Part shown: positions 27,359 to 35,555 of the stretch, in pieces
How the letters are laid out: the number at the start of each line of letters is the position of its first letter
Numbering within the stretch: the stretch's first letter is position 1
Origin: JBHENC01 sp051000345
Lineage (GTDB): Bacteria > Acidobacteriota > Blastocatellia > Pyrinomonadales > Pyrinomonadaceae
Length of the DNA stretch: 61,271 bases
Reading direction: 5' to 3'
Assembly (NCBI GenBank): GCA_051000345.1
Contig: JBPCOJ010000086.1
Span: forward strand, 1 to 61,271
Translations under genes and position numbers: made by a program
The notes under the pieces: generated by a model
Database searches by the model: none
What the model saw: only the letters and a program-made list of their open reading frames with translations
Told to the model about the DNA's origin: nothing

Positions 27359-27471
27359 TTAGAACGGCGGAGTTGACGCGGGCGAAACACGCCACCGCGC
27401 AAGCTTAGGCTTAACGAGCGACGTTCTTATGAAGATAGCTGTTTCGCTTCGCATCCAGTGACTTGTTCGGT
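27359..27471 (-). other. attC3: attC-like recombination site after the S41 peptidase gene
   Basis: This 113-bp imperfect palindrome is on the minus strand. R'' is ACCGAAC (27471 to 27465), followed by CACTGGATGCGAAGCGAAA. The far end is GTTTCGCCCGCGTCAACT and R' GTTCTAA (27365 to 27359). It has the same length as attC1. Both share CGAACAARTCAYTGGAYG, AAARAACG, TTGCG..GTGGCG and TTTCGCCC blocks, so they are related copies. The extra unpaired G of the L'' arm is at the same place as in attC1. Confidence 0.7.
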
Positions 27472-28701
27472 GGCGTTCGTTATTGGAACTCGCCACAAAA
27501 ATTACTGGCTTTGCTGTCTTTCCGATGTTTCGATAAAACTTTTCAACCTTTTCCTTGTTTCTTCATCCGTCGCTGCTGCTAACAGTTTTTTCAGTGCAAT
27601 AAGATGCGCCGTATTGAGAGATTGCTCTGTGGGAACTGCAATGTCCGGTTTAACGCCGATTCCTTCCCAGTTTGTTTTTGTGATAGGACTAACTGCCCGT
27701 CCCGTAGGCACAAAAACAATAAAGTTTCGGTTAATGGGATACCCGGTTCTGGGATTAGCTCCGCCCGCAGTAGTCTCGCCGATGAGAGTAGCCCGCTTCA
27801 AGTTCTTGAGGTCATAAGCAAAAGCCTCGCCTGCCGAGAAAGTTTCTTTGTTTGTGAGAATGAACACCTCTTTGTTCAAGTAGCGTTTGCCGGGAACGTA
27901 TGGCAAAGTGAACGAACGCTGGAGGCTGTCGCTAGGTCGCCAATACAAGCCGCTGAGTTCGACAGGTTCACTGTCGAAAAAGTAGCTCGCAAGTAACGCA
28001 ACCATCGCCGGGTCGCCGCCGCGATTATCACGCAAGTCAATAATAAGTGCATTGGTATTGGCAAGAAAATTCATTGCCGCAACCGCAGTATCACCACCGC
28101 CTTCCTCTAGCCACCAGAATGTGTCCAAATTCAAATAACCAACATTGCCGCTCAAGCGTTCCACTCTGTTAAATCCGAAGTTACTCAAGCTGGCGATATT
28201 GCGACGTTTGTCGCGTTCTTCCGGTGTTTCTTGGCTTTGGCTTGGCGGTGGCGGCAAGGGCTTGGCGTAGAAGCCCACGCTCATGTGCTTATCATGGCTA
28301 ATCTCCCTTAATTGGGCAGTAAGAACTTCAGCTAAAGTGGCTGGGTTAGTAATTTGGTCATACTCTTTTCTCCGAAGCCGTTCACGAATAGCTATGTCAA
28401 TTTGCTTGGCAACTTCGGGGAAAACATAATTGTCATTAAGCTGTTTTAATGTAATCTCAATCACTTGCAGGCGCGTAGCAGCATCAATAGTGATGTCTGG
28501 TTCACTACCTCGACTTTGCGCGAAGGTAGAAACCGGTGACGATAAAGCCGTCGTAAACATTATTGAAGTGAGCGTAACAAAGAGAACAATTAGCATTTGT
28601 TTTTTCATCATTATCTCCACCGGGAATAATTGAAAATGATCGTTACTCAATAAACACCGCGAACGGCAATTCTGTAATAAACATTTCACGGAGCCACCGA
28701 A
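27365..28701 (-). mobile_element. Integron-type gene cassette C (S41 peptidase + attC3)
   Basis: A 1,337-bp unit on the minus strand. It starts after the G of GTTCGGT (28702 to 28696) and ends at the G of attC3's R' box (27365). Rejoined ends give R' = GTTCGGT, exactly complementary to R'' ACCGAAC, whereas the present R' (GTTCTAA) does not pair beyond the core. The outer half of that box should therefore be target DNA: the pre-insertion site would read G|TTCTAA. The left edge is 7 bp beyond the stop of ATPase 2, so the cassette may separate two formerly adjacent exporter segments. Confidence 0.75.
27502..28611 (-). CDS. S41-family peptidase (exported)
   Basis: A 369-aa serine peptidase of the tail-specific/IRBP-like S41 family. 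It has an N-terminal signal (MLIVLFVTLTSIMFTTALSS), an N-terminal helical domain (NYVFPEVAKQIDIAIRERLR) and a catalytic half with LIIDLRDNRGGDPAM and the nucleophile Ser in TFSAGEAFAYDLK. The following GETTAGGANPRTGY loop is typical. No PDZ domain is evident. The frame opens at 28689, but ATG 28611 has GGTGGAG upstream and begins the signal peptide. It is AT-richer than the exporter genes and is the payload of cassette C. Confidence 0.88.
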   Translation of the reverse strand: MMKKQMLIVLFVTLTSIMFTTALSSPVSTFAQSRGSEPDITIDAATRLQVIEITLKQLNDNYVFPEVAKQIDIAIRERLRRKEYDQITNPATLAEVLTAQLREISHDKHMSVGFYAKPLPPPPSQSQETPEERDKRRNIASLSNFGFNRVERLSGNVGYLNLDTFWWLEEGGGDTAVAAMNFLANTNALIIDLRDNRGGDPAMVALLASYFFDSEPVELSGLYWRPSDSLQRSFTLPYVPGKRYLNKEVFILTNKETFSAGEAFAYDLKNLKRATLIGETTAGGANPRTGYPINRNFIVFVPTGRAVSPITKTNWEGIGVKPDIAVPTEQSLNTAHLIALKKLLAAATDEETRKRLKSFIETSERQQSQ

Positions 28702-28708
28702 CTACACT

Positions 28709-29374
28709 TTAATCATTCACAATCCATCCGTCCTCAAGCTTAATCACGCGGCTGCCGTATGCGGCGTTCTGCTCGGAATGCGTTACCTGTATGATCGTCG
28801 TTCCGCCTTCGTTCAGCTTCTTGAACAGCTCCATGATTTCCTTGCTCTGCGCCGAGTGAAGATTGCCCGTCGGCTCGTCCGCGAGGATAAGCTTCGGATG
28901 AGCGATGACGGCGCGCGCGACGGCGACGAGTTGTTGTTGACCGCCGGATAATTGATTCGGGTAAAGCTCTTTTTTGCCGACGATCTGAAAGCGGTCAAGC
29001 ACGTCCGCGACCATGCTTTCGCGCTCGCGCGTGCTGATGTCGCGGTATGAAAGCGGTATGTCCAGATTCTCATAAACCGTCAAATGATCGAGCAAGTGAT
29101 AGCTTTGAAAGACGAAGCCGATGAACTCTTTGTGGAGCGCGGCGCGTTCCTTCGGCTTCATCTTGTGAACGGCCTTGTCTTCAAAGAAATACTCGCCCGT
29201 CCAAGTGTTATCGAGCATTCCGAGTATGCTCAGAAGCGTTGACTTGCCGGAGCCGGAAGCCCCCATGACCGAGACGAATTCTCCGTCGCGCACATCTGCA
29301 TCGACGCGCCGCAGCACAAAGTTTTTGCTTGCGCCCTGTTCGTAAAATTTTTCGACGTTGCGTAACTTAATCAT
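28709..29374 (-). CDS. MacB/LolD-type ABC transporter ATPase 2
   Basis: A 221-aa ABC ATPase. Walker A is GASGSGKST, the signature is LSGGQQQLVAVARA, Walker B is LILADEPTGN and the switch His is in QVTHSEQNAAYG. The D-loop reads GNLHSAQ instead of the usual GNLDSxx, so the conserved Asp is replaced by His. This may weaken cross-talk between subunits. It follows permease P8 by about 100 bp and should power it. Cassette C begins just after its stop. Confidence 0.92.
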   Translation of the reverse strand: MIKLRNVEKFYEQGASKNFVLRRVDADVRDGEFVSVMGASGSGKSTLLSILGMLDNTWTGEYFFEDKAVHKMKPKERAALHKEFIGFVFQSYHLLDHLTVYENLDIPLSYRDISTRERESMVADVLDRFQIVGKKELYPNQLSGGQQQLVAVARAVIAHPKLILADEPTGNLHSAQSKEIMELFKKLNEGGTTIIQVTHSEQNAAYGSRVIKLEDGWIVND

Positions 29375-29509
29375 CTATGAAGACTCCATGGAAAAGAGAT
29401 ACCGAAGCCGTGTGCCGGTGGTTGATTCAAAGTCATTAACCGACATCTACTATCCGGCATCTGACATCTGCCCGTTACTCGTACCTGAGCGCGACCATCG
29501 GATCGACCT

Positions 29510-31927
29510 TCATCGCTCTGCGTGCGGAATGTAGCAGGCAAGGAGCGCAATGACGGTGAGCAGCAAAGCGATGCCCGCGAATGTCAAAGGGTCTGTCGCG
29601 CTGACGTCGTAAAGCACGCTCTGAAGCACGCGCGTGAGCGCTGCAGCCGCGAGCAGGCCGACGATGATGCCGGTGCTGACGAGCATCAGGCCTTCGGAAA
29701 GCACTAGACGCAGGACATCCGTCGAGCGCGCGCCGAGTGCGACGCGGATGCCGAACTCCTTCATGCGACCGCTGACGAGATACGCCATCACGCCGTATAG
29801 CCCCGTCGCCGCGAGCAGCAACGCCAAGAGGCCGAACGCGCTCGACAGCCACACGAACAATCGAGCGGGAGCGAGCGGCGCGCGCATGTGCTCCTCTAAT
29901 GTCTTGACGTTCGTGAGCGGTAAATTGCGGTCAAGCGCGCGAACTTCCCCGCGAACTCGGTTCATTAAATCTTTCGGATCGCCCGCTGTGCGCACATGCA
30001 GTGTCATCTCTGCGCGATAGCGTTGATTAAGCGGGCGGTAGGCGAAGAACGGCGTCTTCTCCGCGAGTTGGTTGTACTTGATGTCCTTCGCCACGCCGAC
30101 GACTTCCATGTACTCGCCCTTCGAGTCCATCCGCAGGCGTTTTCCGATGGCGTTTCCGTTGGGCGCAATGCGGCGCGCGAGCGTTTCGTTGATGATGACG
30201 ATTTGCGGACTCGATGCCGTGTCGCCGCCCGTGAAGTCGCGCCCGCGCGAGAGCGGGATGCCCATTGTTTTGAAGTAGTCGGTGGCAACGGCAGCATGTG
30301 AGAGCAGCGAGTCTTCATCCAATTGAAGAGACTCTACGGGTTCACCTTCGACGTAAAGCGGCGATTTGTTGCCGCCTCCGCCGAGCGGCACGAACTCCGC
30401 GAGCGAAGCGGCGCGCACGTTCGGCAACGCGCGCACGCGGTTGAGCAATTCTTCGTGAAAGAGTTGGCCGCGCGCCGTCGTGTACTTGGCGAGACCTAGG
30501 TCATAGCTCATCACGAAGCCGTTCTTTATTTGGAAGCCGGGGTCTGCGTGCTGCGTATTCTGTAAGTTTCGTGTGAAGAGACCAGCGGCGATCAGCAACA
30601 ACAGAGAGACGGCGACTTGCGCGACGACGAGCAGATTGCGCAGGCTCAAACGCCGGTGCGAGAACCCGACTGCTTCATCCTTGAGCGCGGATAAGAGATT
30701 CGGCTTCGAGGCTTGCAGTGCAGGCACGAGGCCGAAGACGATGCCGGTCACCAACGAAAGCAGCAACGTGTACGCGAGAACGCGAACATCGGGCGTCGTA
30801 TCGAGCGTCGTCCGCATTCCGTCGGACAATTGCGGCAGCAGGCTCTGCAATAAATCGGCGCTCCACAACGCCAATAGCAAACCGAGCGCGCCGCCCGCGA
30901 GCGCGAGCAGCAAACTCTCCGTTAAGAGTTGGCGCACGACGCGCCAGCGACTCGCGCCGAGAGCAAGGCGTATGGCAATTTCTTTGCGGCGCGCGGCGGC
31001 GCGTGCGAGCAGCAAGTTGGCGACGTTGGCGCACGCGACGAGCAGCACCAGCGTCACCACGGTCATCAGCAAGCCAACGACGAAAAAGGCCGGCGTGCGT
31101 CCCTTCGGCGAAACCATCAGCCCGCGCGCCGGAACAATCGTAGCATCTCTGCCTCCCGGTTCTTCCGGCCCAGATCGGCGCGCGCTCCGCTCTTGATGGA
31201 GTCGGCTGGCAATCGTGCTGACTGCAGCTTGCGCCTGCGTGAGCGTCACATCGGGTTTGAGTCTTCCCATAACTGCGAGCCAGCCGTCATCCGGCGAGGT
31301 AAGCGAAACGGAGCCGGGTTGAACGAGCGGCTCGCTCATCATCGGCACCCATAAATCCGGCGGCGTGGTGACGGTTGCGCCCGCAAAGTTTTCCGCCGTG
31401 ACGCCGATAATGGTGAAGGACTGATTGCTGAGAAGAATCGTTTTACCAATGATGTTCGGATCGGAATTAAAGCGTTGCTTCCATAAGCCGTCGCTGATAA
31501 CAACGACCGGATGCGTTCCCGGCGCGCGGTCTTCTTCCGGCAGAAAGCCGCGCCCTTGCGCGGGCGGAGTGGCGAGCACGTCGAAGTAGTTGCCCGTGAC
31601 GATCTCGCCCCGGATGCGTTCTGTTTCAGCGCCAATCGTCAAACTCATCGGGCGCGGCGCGTAAGCCGCGAGACCCGCGAATACTTTCGTGTCGTCACGA
31701 TAGGCAGCGTAGTCCGGGTATGAAGAGGATTGACCATCCCACAGCCGCACGATTTGCTGCGGGCGCGGCACCGGCAGCGGGCGCAAGAGCGCGGCATTGA
31801 CGAAGCTGAAGATCGTCGTGTTGACGCCGATGCCGAGCGCAATCGAGAGCACCGCGACGAAGCTGAAGCCTTTGTTCTTGAAAAGCATCCGCGCGCCGTA
31901 ACGCAAGTCATGCCATAAATTTCCCAT
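29510..31927 (-). CDS. ADOP-type ABC permease P8, C-terminus frameshifted
   Basis: An 805-aa permease of the second sub-type (YPDYAAYRDDTKVFAGLAAY, linker SLRNLLVVAQVAVSL) starting MGNLWHDLRYGARML with GGGGTGA upstream; the frame opens at 32005. All domains are present, but after LLACYIP the reading frame slips and ends HAER*. Restoring one base near 29521-29526 continues as ARRAMKVDPMVALRYE to a stop at 29475, the tail found in all other copies. Only the short cytoplasmic tail is lost, so the protein could still insert. The slip may be a real mutation or a sequencing error. Confidence 0.88.
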   Translation of the reverse strand: MGNLWHDLRYGARMLFKNKGFSFVAVLSIALGIGVNTTIFSFVNAALLRPLPVPRPQQIVRLWDGQSSSYPDYAAYRDDTKVFAGLAAYAPRPMSLTIGAETERIRGEIVTGNYFDVLATPPAQGRGFLPEEDRAPGTHPVVVISDGLWKQRFNSDPNIIGKTILLSNQSFTIIGVTAENFAGATVTTPPDLWVPMMSEPLVQPGSVSLTSPDDGWLAVMGRLKPDVTLTQAQAAVSTIASRLHQERSARRSGPEEPGGRDATIVPARGLMVSPKGRTPAFFVVGLLMTVVTLVLLVACANVANLLLARAAARRKEIAIRLALGASRWRVVRQLLTESLLLALAGGALGLLLALWSADLLQSLLPQLSDGMRTTLDTTPDVRVLAYTLLLSLVTGIVFGLVPALQASKPNLLSALKDEAVGFSHRRLSLRNLLVVAQVAVSLLLLIAAGLFTRNLQNTQHADPGFQIKNGFVMSYDLGLAKYTTARGQLFHEELLNRVRALPNVRAASLAEFVPLGGGGNKSPLYVEGEPVESLQLDEDSLLSHAAVATDYFKTMGIPLSRGRDFTGGDTASSPQIVIINETLARRIAPNGNAIGKRLRMDSKGEYMEVVGVAKDIKYNQLAEKTPFFAYRPLNQRYRAEMTLHVRTAGDPKDLMNRVRGEVRALDRNLPLTNVKTLEEHMRAPLAPARLFVWLSSAFGLLALLLAATGLYGVMAYLVSGRMKEFGIRVALGARSTDVLRLVLSEGLMLVSTGIIVGLLAAAALTRVLQSVLYDVSATDPLTFAGIALLLTVIALLACYIPHAER

Positions 31928-31988
31928 CGCTTCACCCCACACTTTTCTTTTATCGAGCAATCGAAGACGGAGCTGTGCCAGCGCCGTA

Positions 31989-32004
31989 AGGAAGCGCCGT
32001 GCCA
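31989..32004 (-). promoter_or_regulatory. Possible sigma-54 promoter of the P8-ATPase 2 unit
   Basis: The minus strand reads TGGCACGGCGCTTCCT against TGGCACRNNNNTTGCW. The -24 half is perfect and the spacing is right, but the -12 GC is CC, a change at a normally conserved base. The start would fall near 31977, 50 nt before the P8 ATG. GGGATTACACAATCCC (32090-32105), a 6-bp-arm palindrome, lies about 90 bp upstream, similar to the layout at the main operon. Tentative. Confidence 0.35.
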
Positions 32005-32219
32005 CTCGCCGGTATGCTATTGAAGATAGAAAATGCGTGGCTTATGCGGGCAAAGGAAACGATGCGCGAAAGTTCAATGCCGCGCTTTCGGGATTACACA
32101 ATCCCATAATCGAAAATTTAAGATAAAAGCGAAGATAGATTGATAGGCAGGATGTGCGTAAGAGGATCGAACGGCAAAACAATGTCCGGTTGCTATGCTG
32201 CTGTTACTGTCTTCGTCAT

Positions 32220-32513
32220 TTATTCGTTTGCCACTAATAATCGATATTCGGGATGGCGGCGTAGGTAAGCGGCGACGAAGCGGCACTCCGGCACAATCTT
32301 CATGTCCTTTGCGCGAATGATCTCGAATGCTTTCTTGACGAGCGCGCTGCCGATTCCCTTTCCCTCAAACTCTGCGGGAACTTCCGTGTGCGTCAGCGCC
32401 AGCACGCCTGCGTCCGCCGCCGTGTAATCGATGAACGCCGATTTACCTTCGCCGAGCATCATTTCAAACCGATGCGCTTGCTTGTTGTCGATGACCGTAT
32501 TTGCGTTTTCCAT
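32220..32513 (-). CDS. Small GNAT-like N-acetyltransferase
   Basis: A 97-aa protein of the YjdJ/COG2388 group of short GNAT proteins. It shows FIDYTAADAGVLALTHTEVP, then the acetyl-CoA loop FEGKGIGSALVKKAFE, and the ending RFVAAYLRRHPEY with the conserved Cys just before (PECRF). It probably acetylates a small molecule or protein; the substrate is unknown. It stands 38 bp from the OsmC gene on the same strand, so the two may be co-transcribed. Confidence 0.88.
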   Translation of the reverse strand: MENANTVIDNKQAHRFEMMLGEGKSAFIDYTAADAGVLALTHTEVPAEFEGKGIGSALVKKAFEIIRAKDMKIVPECRFVAAYLRRHPEYRLLVANE

Positions 32514-32551
32514 TTTCGATTCTAGTTTCTTCCTTATCGTGTTCTGCCGCG

Positions 32552-32977
32552 TTACGCGTCCTTGATGACGATGTGTGATGTCAGCATTTTATGAACCGGG
32601 CATAAGCGCGAAATCTCCATCAAACGCTTTCGCTGTTCTTCGCTCAAGTCGCCTTCCAATGTTACCTTGCGCTCAATGCGTTGGATGAAGCCGTCGGTTT
32701 CCGTATCGCAGTCATGGCAGTCTTTGGCGTGAATCCGCTGCTGGCTCAATTTCACGGAGACGCGCTCGAGCTTCCATTCCTTGCGGCGCGCGTACATCAT
32801 CACGGTCATCGAAGTGCAGCCGCCGAGCGCCGCCAAGATCAGCGAATACGGATCAGGCCCCGCGCCCTCGCCGCCGACGCTCGCCGGTTCATCAATCACG
32901 AAGGTTCGCCCGTCGCCGTAAGTCACTTCGTTCTGCAAATTTTTTAGAGACGTAACCGTTACTTCATTCATGTCCAA
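32552..32977 (-). CDS. OsmC-family peroxide/redox protein
   Basis: A 141-aa OsmC/YhfA-like protein. It shows YGDGRTFVIDEPASVGGEGAGP, then the helix with the first catalytic Cys in ALGGCTSMTVMMYARR and the second Cys in ISRLCPVHKML. The two-cysteine pair is the peroxidatic centre in the family. The insertion HAKDCHDCDTET adds two further cysteines and could bind metal or form a disulfide. It probably reduces organic peroxides in the cytoplasm. Confidence 0.9.
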   Translation of the reverse strand: MDMNEVTVTSLKNLQNEVTYGDGRTFVIDEPASVGGEGAGPDPYSLILAALGGCTSMTVMMYARRKEWKLERVSVKLSQQRIHAKDCHDCDTETDGFIQRIERKVTLEGDLSEEQRKRLMEISRLCPVHKMLTSHIVIKDA

Positions 32978-33301
32978 TTACCTCTTAACGTTGCCTGCGA
33001 TTGCAAAGCGTGCCGAACGCCGTCTTGAAGTTCCTTCAAACAGTGATGCGCTGACGGCACTGCCGTCGCGCCTTCGACAACGGGCGATGTGACGAGTATC
33101 GGCTCAGTTAATTTTCTTTATCTGCGCACTGTTCCTATCAAGCGTTTGTCTGCAACGCACTGCCATTTTCAGATAGTGGCGGACGATCCCCAACCCGGAG
33201 AGTTGTAGCTCGGGCGCGTGGCATCGCGCGCCGCCTGTGAATCTTTCGCCGACGCGCGCCGAGTGTTCGTGCGCGCTAATGTTACGAAGCAGCGCAGTCG
33301 C
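32978..33301. other. 324-bp gap without a recognised gene
   Basis: No convincing coding frame, RNA gene, repeat or terminator is seen between the OsmC gene start and the end of the CitE-like gene. Both neighbours are on the minus strand, so the OsmC promoter should lie here, but no clear -35/-10 pair was recognised. Confidence 0.5.
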
Positions 33302-34639
33302 CTACTTGGTTTGCCGGTTGTACAAGATTTTCGTGAACGACCCGGAGCGCAATTCGTCCAGCGTGAGGCTTGTCAACTCCTGCGCTTCCTGTTCGGTCAG
33401 AGCGCCGCAGTTAATCGCGCGCAGAAAATAGTTGAGCAATCCTTGACCTGTGGCCGCGTCGTCGAAGACATCGCCGACCAATGTGGCCTGCGCCGCTTTC
33501 TCAACGAAGTTTCGCAAACGTTCTGAAGCCGCCGCCAAGCCTTCGAGAAAGAAAGTGTAAACGGCTGCGTAGCGCGTCGGCAGTTGCGCCGGATGCAAAT
33601 CCCAGCCTTGATAAAAAGCGTTGGTGAGCGAATGGCGAACGTGTTCGTAATGCAGTTTCCAAGCGCGATGAACGACCGCGTGATTTTCTGTTTGTTGTTC
33701 GGCAGTCAGCTCGCCACGATGCGGCGCGACGGGCAAAACATTGGTTGCGCCGTCCGACAGCCAGACGCCTGTGCCGCCGAAGGAGACCTGCATCATGTGG
33801 CGCGCGAAATCGCAGGCGGGATGTAGCATATCCTGATAGGCGGCGGTGATGCTGCAACTCGCAGTGTAATCATAAGTGCCGAAATGCGCCGCCACGCAAC
33901 GCCCGCGCGCGGCTTCAAGCAACTGCGGAAGATTCGATTCCCCGCGTTCGTTGATGAGCGATTGCGTAGTCTCGACCATCATCTCCATTTTCAGCGTGCC
34001 TGCCGGTAGATTAAGGCGCGGCTCCAATAGATCGTAGATGTCTGCGAGGGCTGCGACTTGCGCGGGCGCGACGATTTTCGGCAGCGTGACAACGAAGTTT
34101 TCCGGCAGGCGTCCGCCCGTTGATTCGACGAGCGCCGTCAGAAACAGATCGAGCGTGCGAAGGCTTCGCGCGTGCAATTCTTCCGAAAATGTTTTGATGC
34201 GAATGCCCAGAAACGGCGGAAGCGTGTTTGCCGCGAAACCTTTGGCAACTTCTCGCGCGGCGGAGACGGCGTGACCGTCCTCTTCCGCATCGGGGCGCGT
34301 GCCGTAGCCGTCTTCAAAGTCGATGCGAAAATCTTCGACAGGTTCGCGCGTCAACTTTTCCAATACACGCTCGTAGATGGTATTAGCCAGCGCGTCCGGC
34401 AATTCAATCGCCTGCGCGAATGCGGCAGCATCCGGCGCGTAAGTTTCAAAAGCGCGCAAGGCCAATGCGCCGAGACGCGGCGCGGTGTCCGACTTGAACA
34501 GATGCGCGCCGCCGTAAACGGTATGCACAGGCTGGCGACGCCCTGATTCGCCCGGATAACGTGCGGCAAAGGCGGCGTGCGACGATTGCAAACGTCGCGT
34601 GATTTCCTGCATTGATTCCTGAGAAAGTGTTGTGTTCAT
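33302..34639 (-). CDS. CitE/malate-synthase-like TIM-barrel protein (DUF6986-type)
   Basis: A 445-aa protein resembling the HpcH/CitE/malate synthase superfamily, whose members join or split acyl-CoA or keto acids using Mg2+. Marks are DFRIDFEDGYGTRPDAEEDG (compare the DLEDAV metal motif of CitE), TLPKIVAPAQV, MEMMVETTQSLI and HFGTYDYTASCSI. It lies with uricase genes in the cluster. Since allantoate breakdown yields glyoxylate, use of glyoxylate is a reasonable guess, but the sequence alone does not settle the substrate. Confidence 0.75.
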   Translation of the reverse strand: MNTTLSQESMQEITRRLQSSHAAFAARYPGESGRRQPVHTVYGGAHLFKSDTAPRLGALALRAFETYAPDAAAFAQAIELPDALANTIYERVLEKLTREPVEDFRIDFEDGYGTRPDAEEDGHAVSAAREVAKGFAANTLPPFLGIRIKTFSEELHARSLRTLDLFLTALVESTGGRLPENFVVTLPKIVAPAQVAALADIYDLLEPRLNLPAGTLKMEMMVETTQSLINERGESNLPQLLEAARGRCVAAHFGTYDYTASCSITAAYQDMLHPACDFARHMMQVSFGGTGVWLSDGATNVLPVAPHRGELTAEQQTENHAVVHRAWKLHYEHVRHSLTNAFYQGWDLHPAQLPTRYAAVYTFFLEGLAAASERLRNFVEKAAQATLVGDVFDDAATGQGLLNYFLRAINCGALTEQEAQELTSLTLDELRSGSFTKILYNRQTK

Positions 34640-34705
34640 AGCAAATTATTAATGATGGCTTCGCTTATTTTTTCTGGTTTTCAATCCGCATTATTTTGTC
34701 AGCGG

Positions 34706-35551
34706 CTAACGAGTCAAACGCGCTTCTATTAAACCGTGCGGTTCATCCGTCGGCATAAAAATACGACTATCATTCTCCAAACCGAAACGCGAAACATCTA
34801 CGGGAAGGCAATGTATGTTGGGTAACGAGAAATATATTTCCGCGACATCTGGAAACTTTTCCAACACCGCTTCGCCCATCGCATAGAGCGTGTGTTGCAC
34901 GGAGAGGCTATCGTGGTTGGCGAAGGTTTCGAGAATCGTTTGCCGCACCTCGCGCCATGCGTCGCCAGTCGCCGCGTCTGTGCGTGCATAGCGCCAGTTG
35001 GCTTTGATGGAAGTGGCAAAGATTCTGTCCGTCGTTTCCGGCAAAGCGGTGTAGCGATCCTTGATGAAACCGATGAATCCCGAGTGGGCTGTTTTCAAGA
35101 CAATTAAATCTTCGATGCCGGATTCGATTGTCGCAGCGTCGCGCGTCGCGCTAATCATAGCGGTGCGTTTTTCGTCGCCGCTCTTGGTAAAAGAATGCGG
35201 GTGCGCGCCGCCGTTGATGGCGATGCGTGTCCAGCCGTGTTCGGTAATCTCTATGATGACGCGCGTCACGGGCGAATTATGCGTCAGGAAATAATCGGCC
35301 AGACGCCGCGCGAAGCTTTCGATCTCCTCGATCTCCTGCGTCTGATGTGCAAGCGCATAGACGGTGTTCTTCATCGTGTCTGTGGGCAGCACAGCGCTGT
35401 TATCGCCGACTGTGTGAACTGCTGTGAACTCGCCCTCGAATGCGACGTTGACGGTAACTTCCTGTAATTCGTGCAGCTCGCCACGACGCGCCACCTTCAT
35501 CAAACGCACGCGCGATTTACCGTAATTATTTTGCACTAGGCGGACGGACAT
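34706..35551 (-). CDS. Uricase (factor-independent urate hydroxylase)
   Basis: A 281-aa urate oxidase of two T-fold domains; converts urate, O2 and water to 5-hydroxyisourate and H2O2 without a cofactor. The catalytic Lys is in NNYGKSRVR (about residue 12), its partner Thr in VLPTDTMKNTVYAL, and the C-terminal domain has LKTAHSGFIGFIKDRYTALPETTDRI. Length is normal. It is 4 bp after the HIU hydrolase stop, so it is translated next after that enzyme, whose substrate it makes. Confidence 0.95.
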   Translation of the reverse strand: MSVRLVQNNYGKSRVRLMKVARRGELHELQEVTVNVAFEGEFTAVHTVGDNSAVLPTDTMKNTVYALAHQTQEIEEIESFARRLADYFLTHNSPVTRVIIEITEHGWTRIAINGGAHPHSFTKSGDEKRTAMISATRDAATIESGIEDLIVLKTAHSGFIGFIKDRYTALPETTDRIFATSIKANWRYARTDAATGDAWREVRQTILETFANHDSLSVQHTLYAMGEAVLEKFPDVAEIYFSLPNIHCLPVDVSRFGLENDSRIFMPTDEPHGLIEARLTR

Positions 35552-35555
35552 TAAT

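Noticed and set aside
31969..31990. Second TGGCAC motif downstream of the P8 promoter candidate
   Set aside because: The position 10 bp further has no GC, so it lacks a -12 element.
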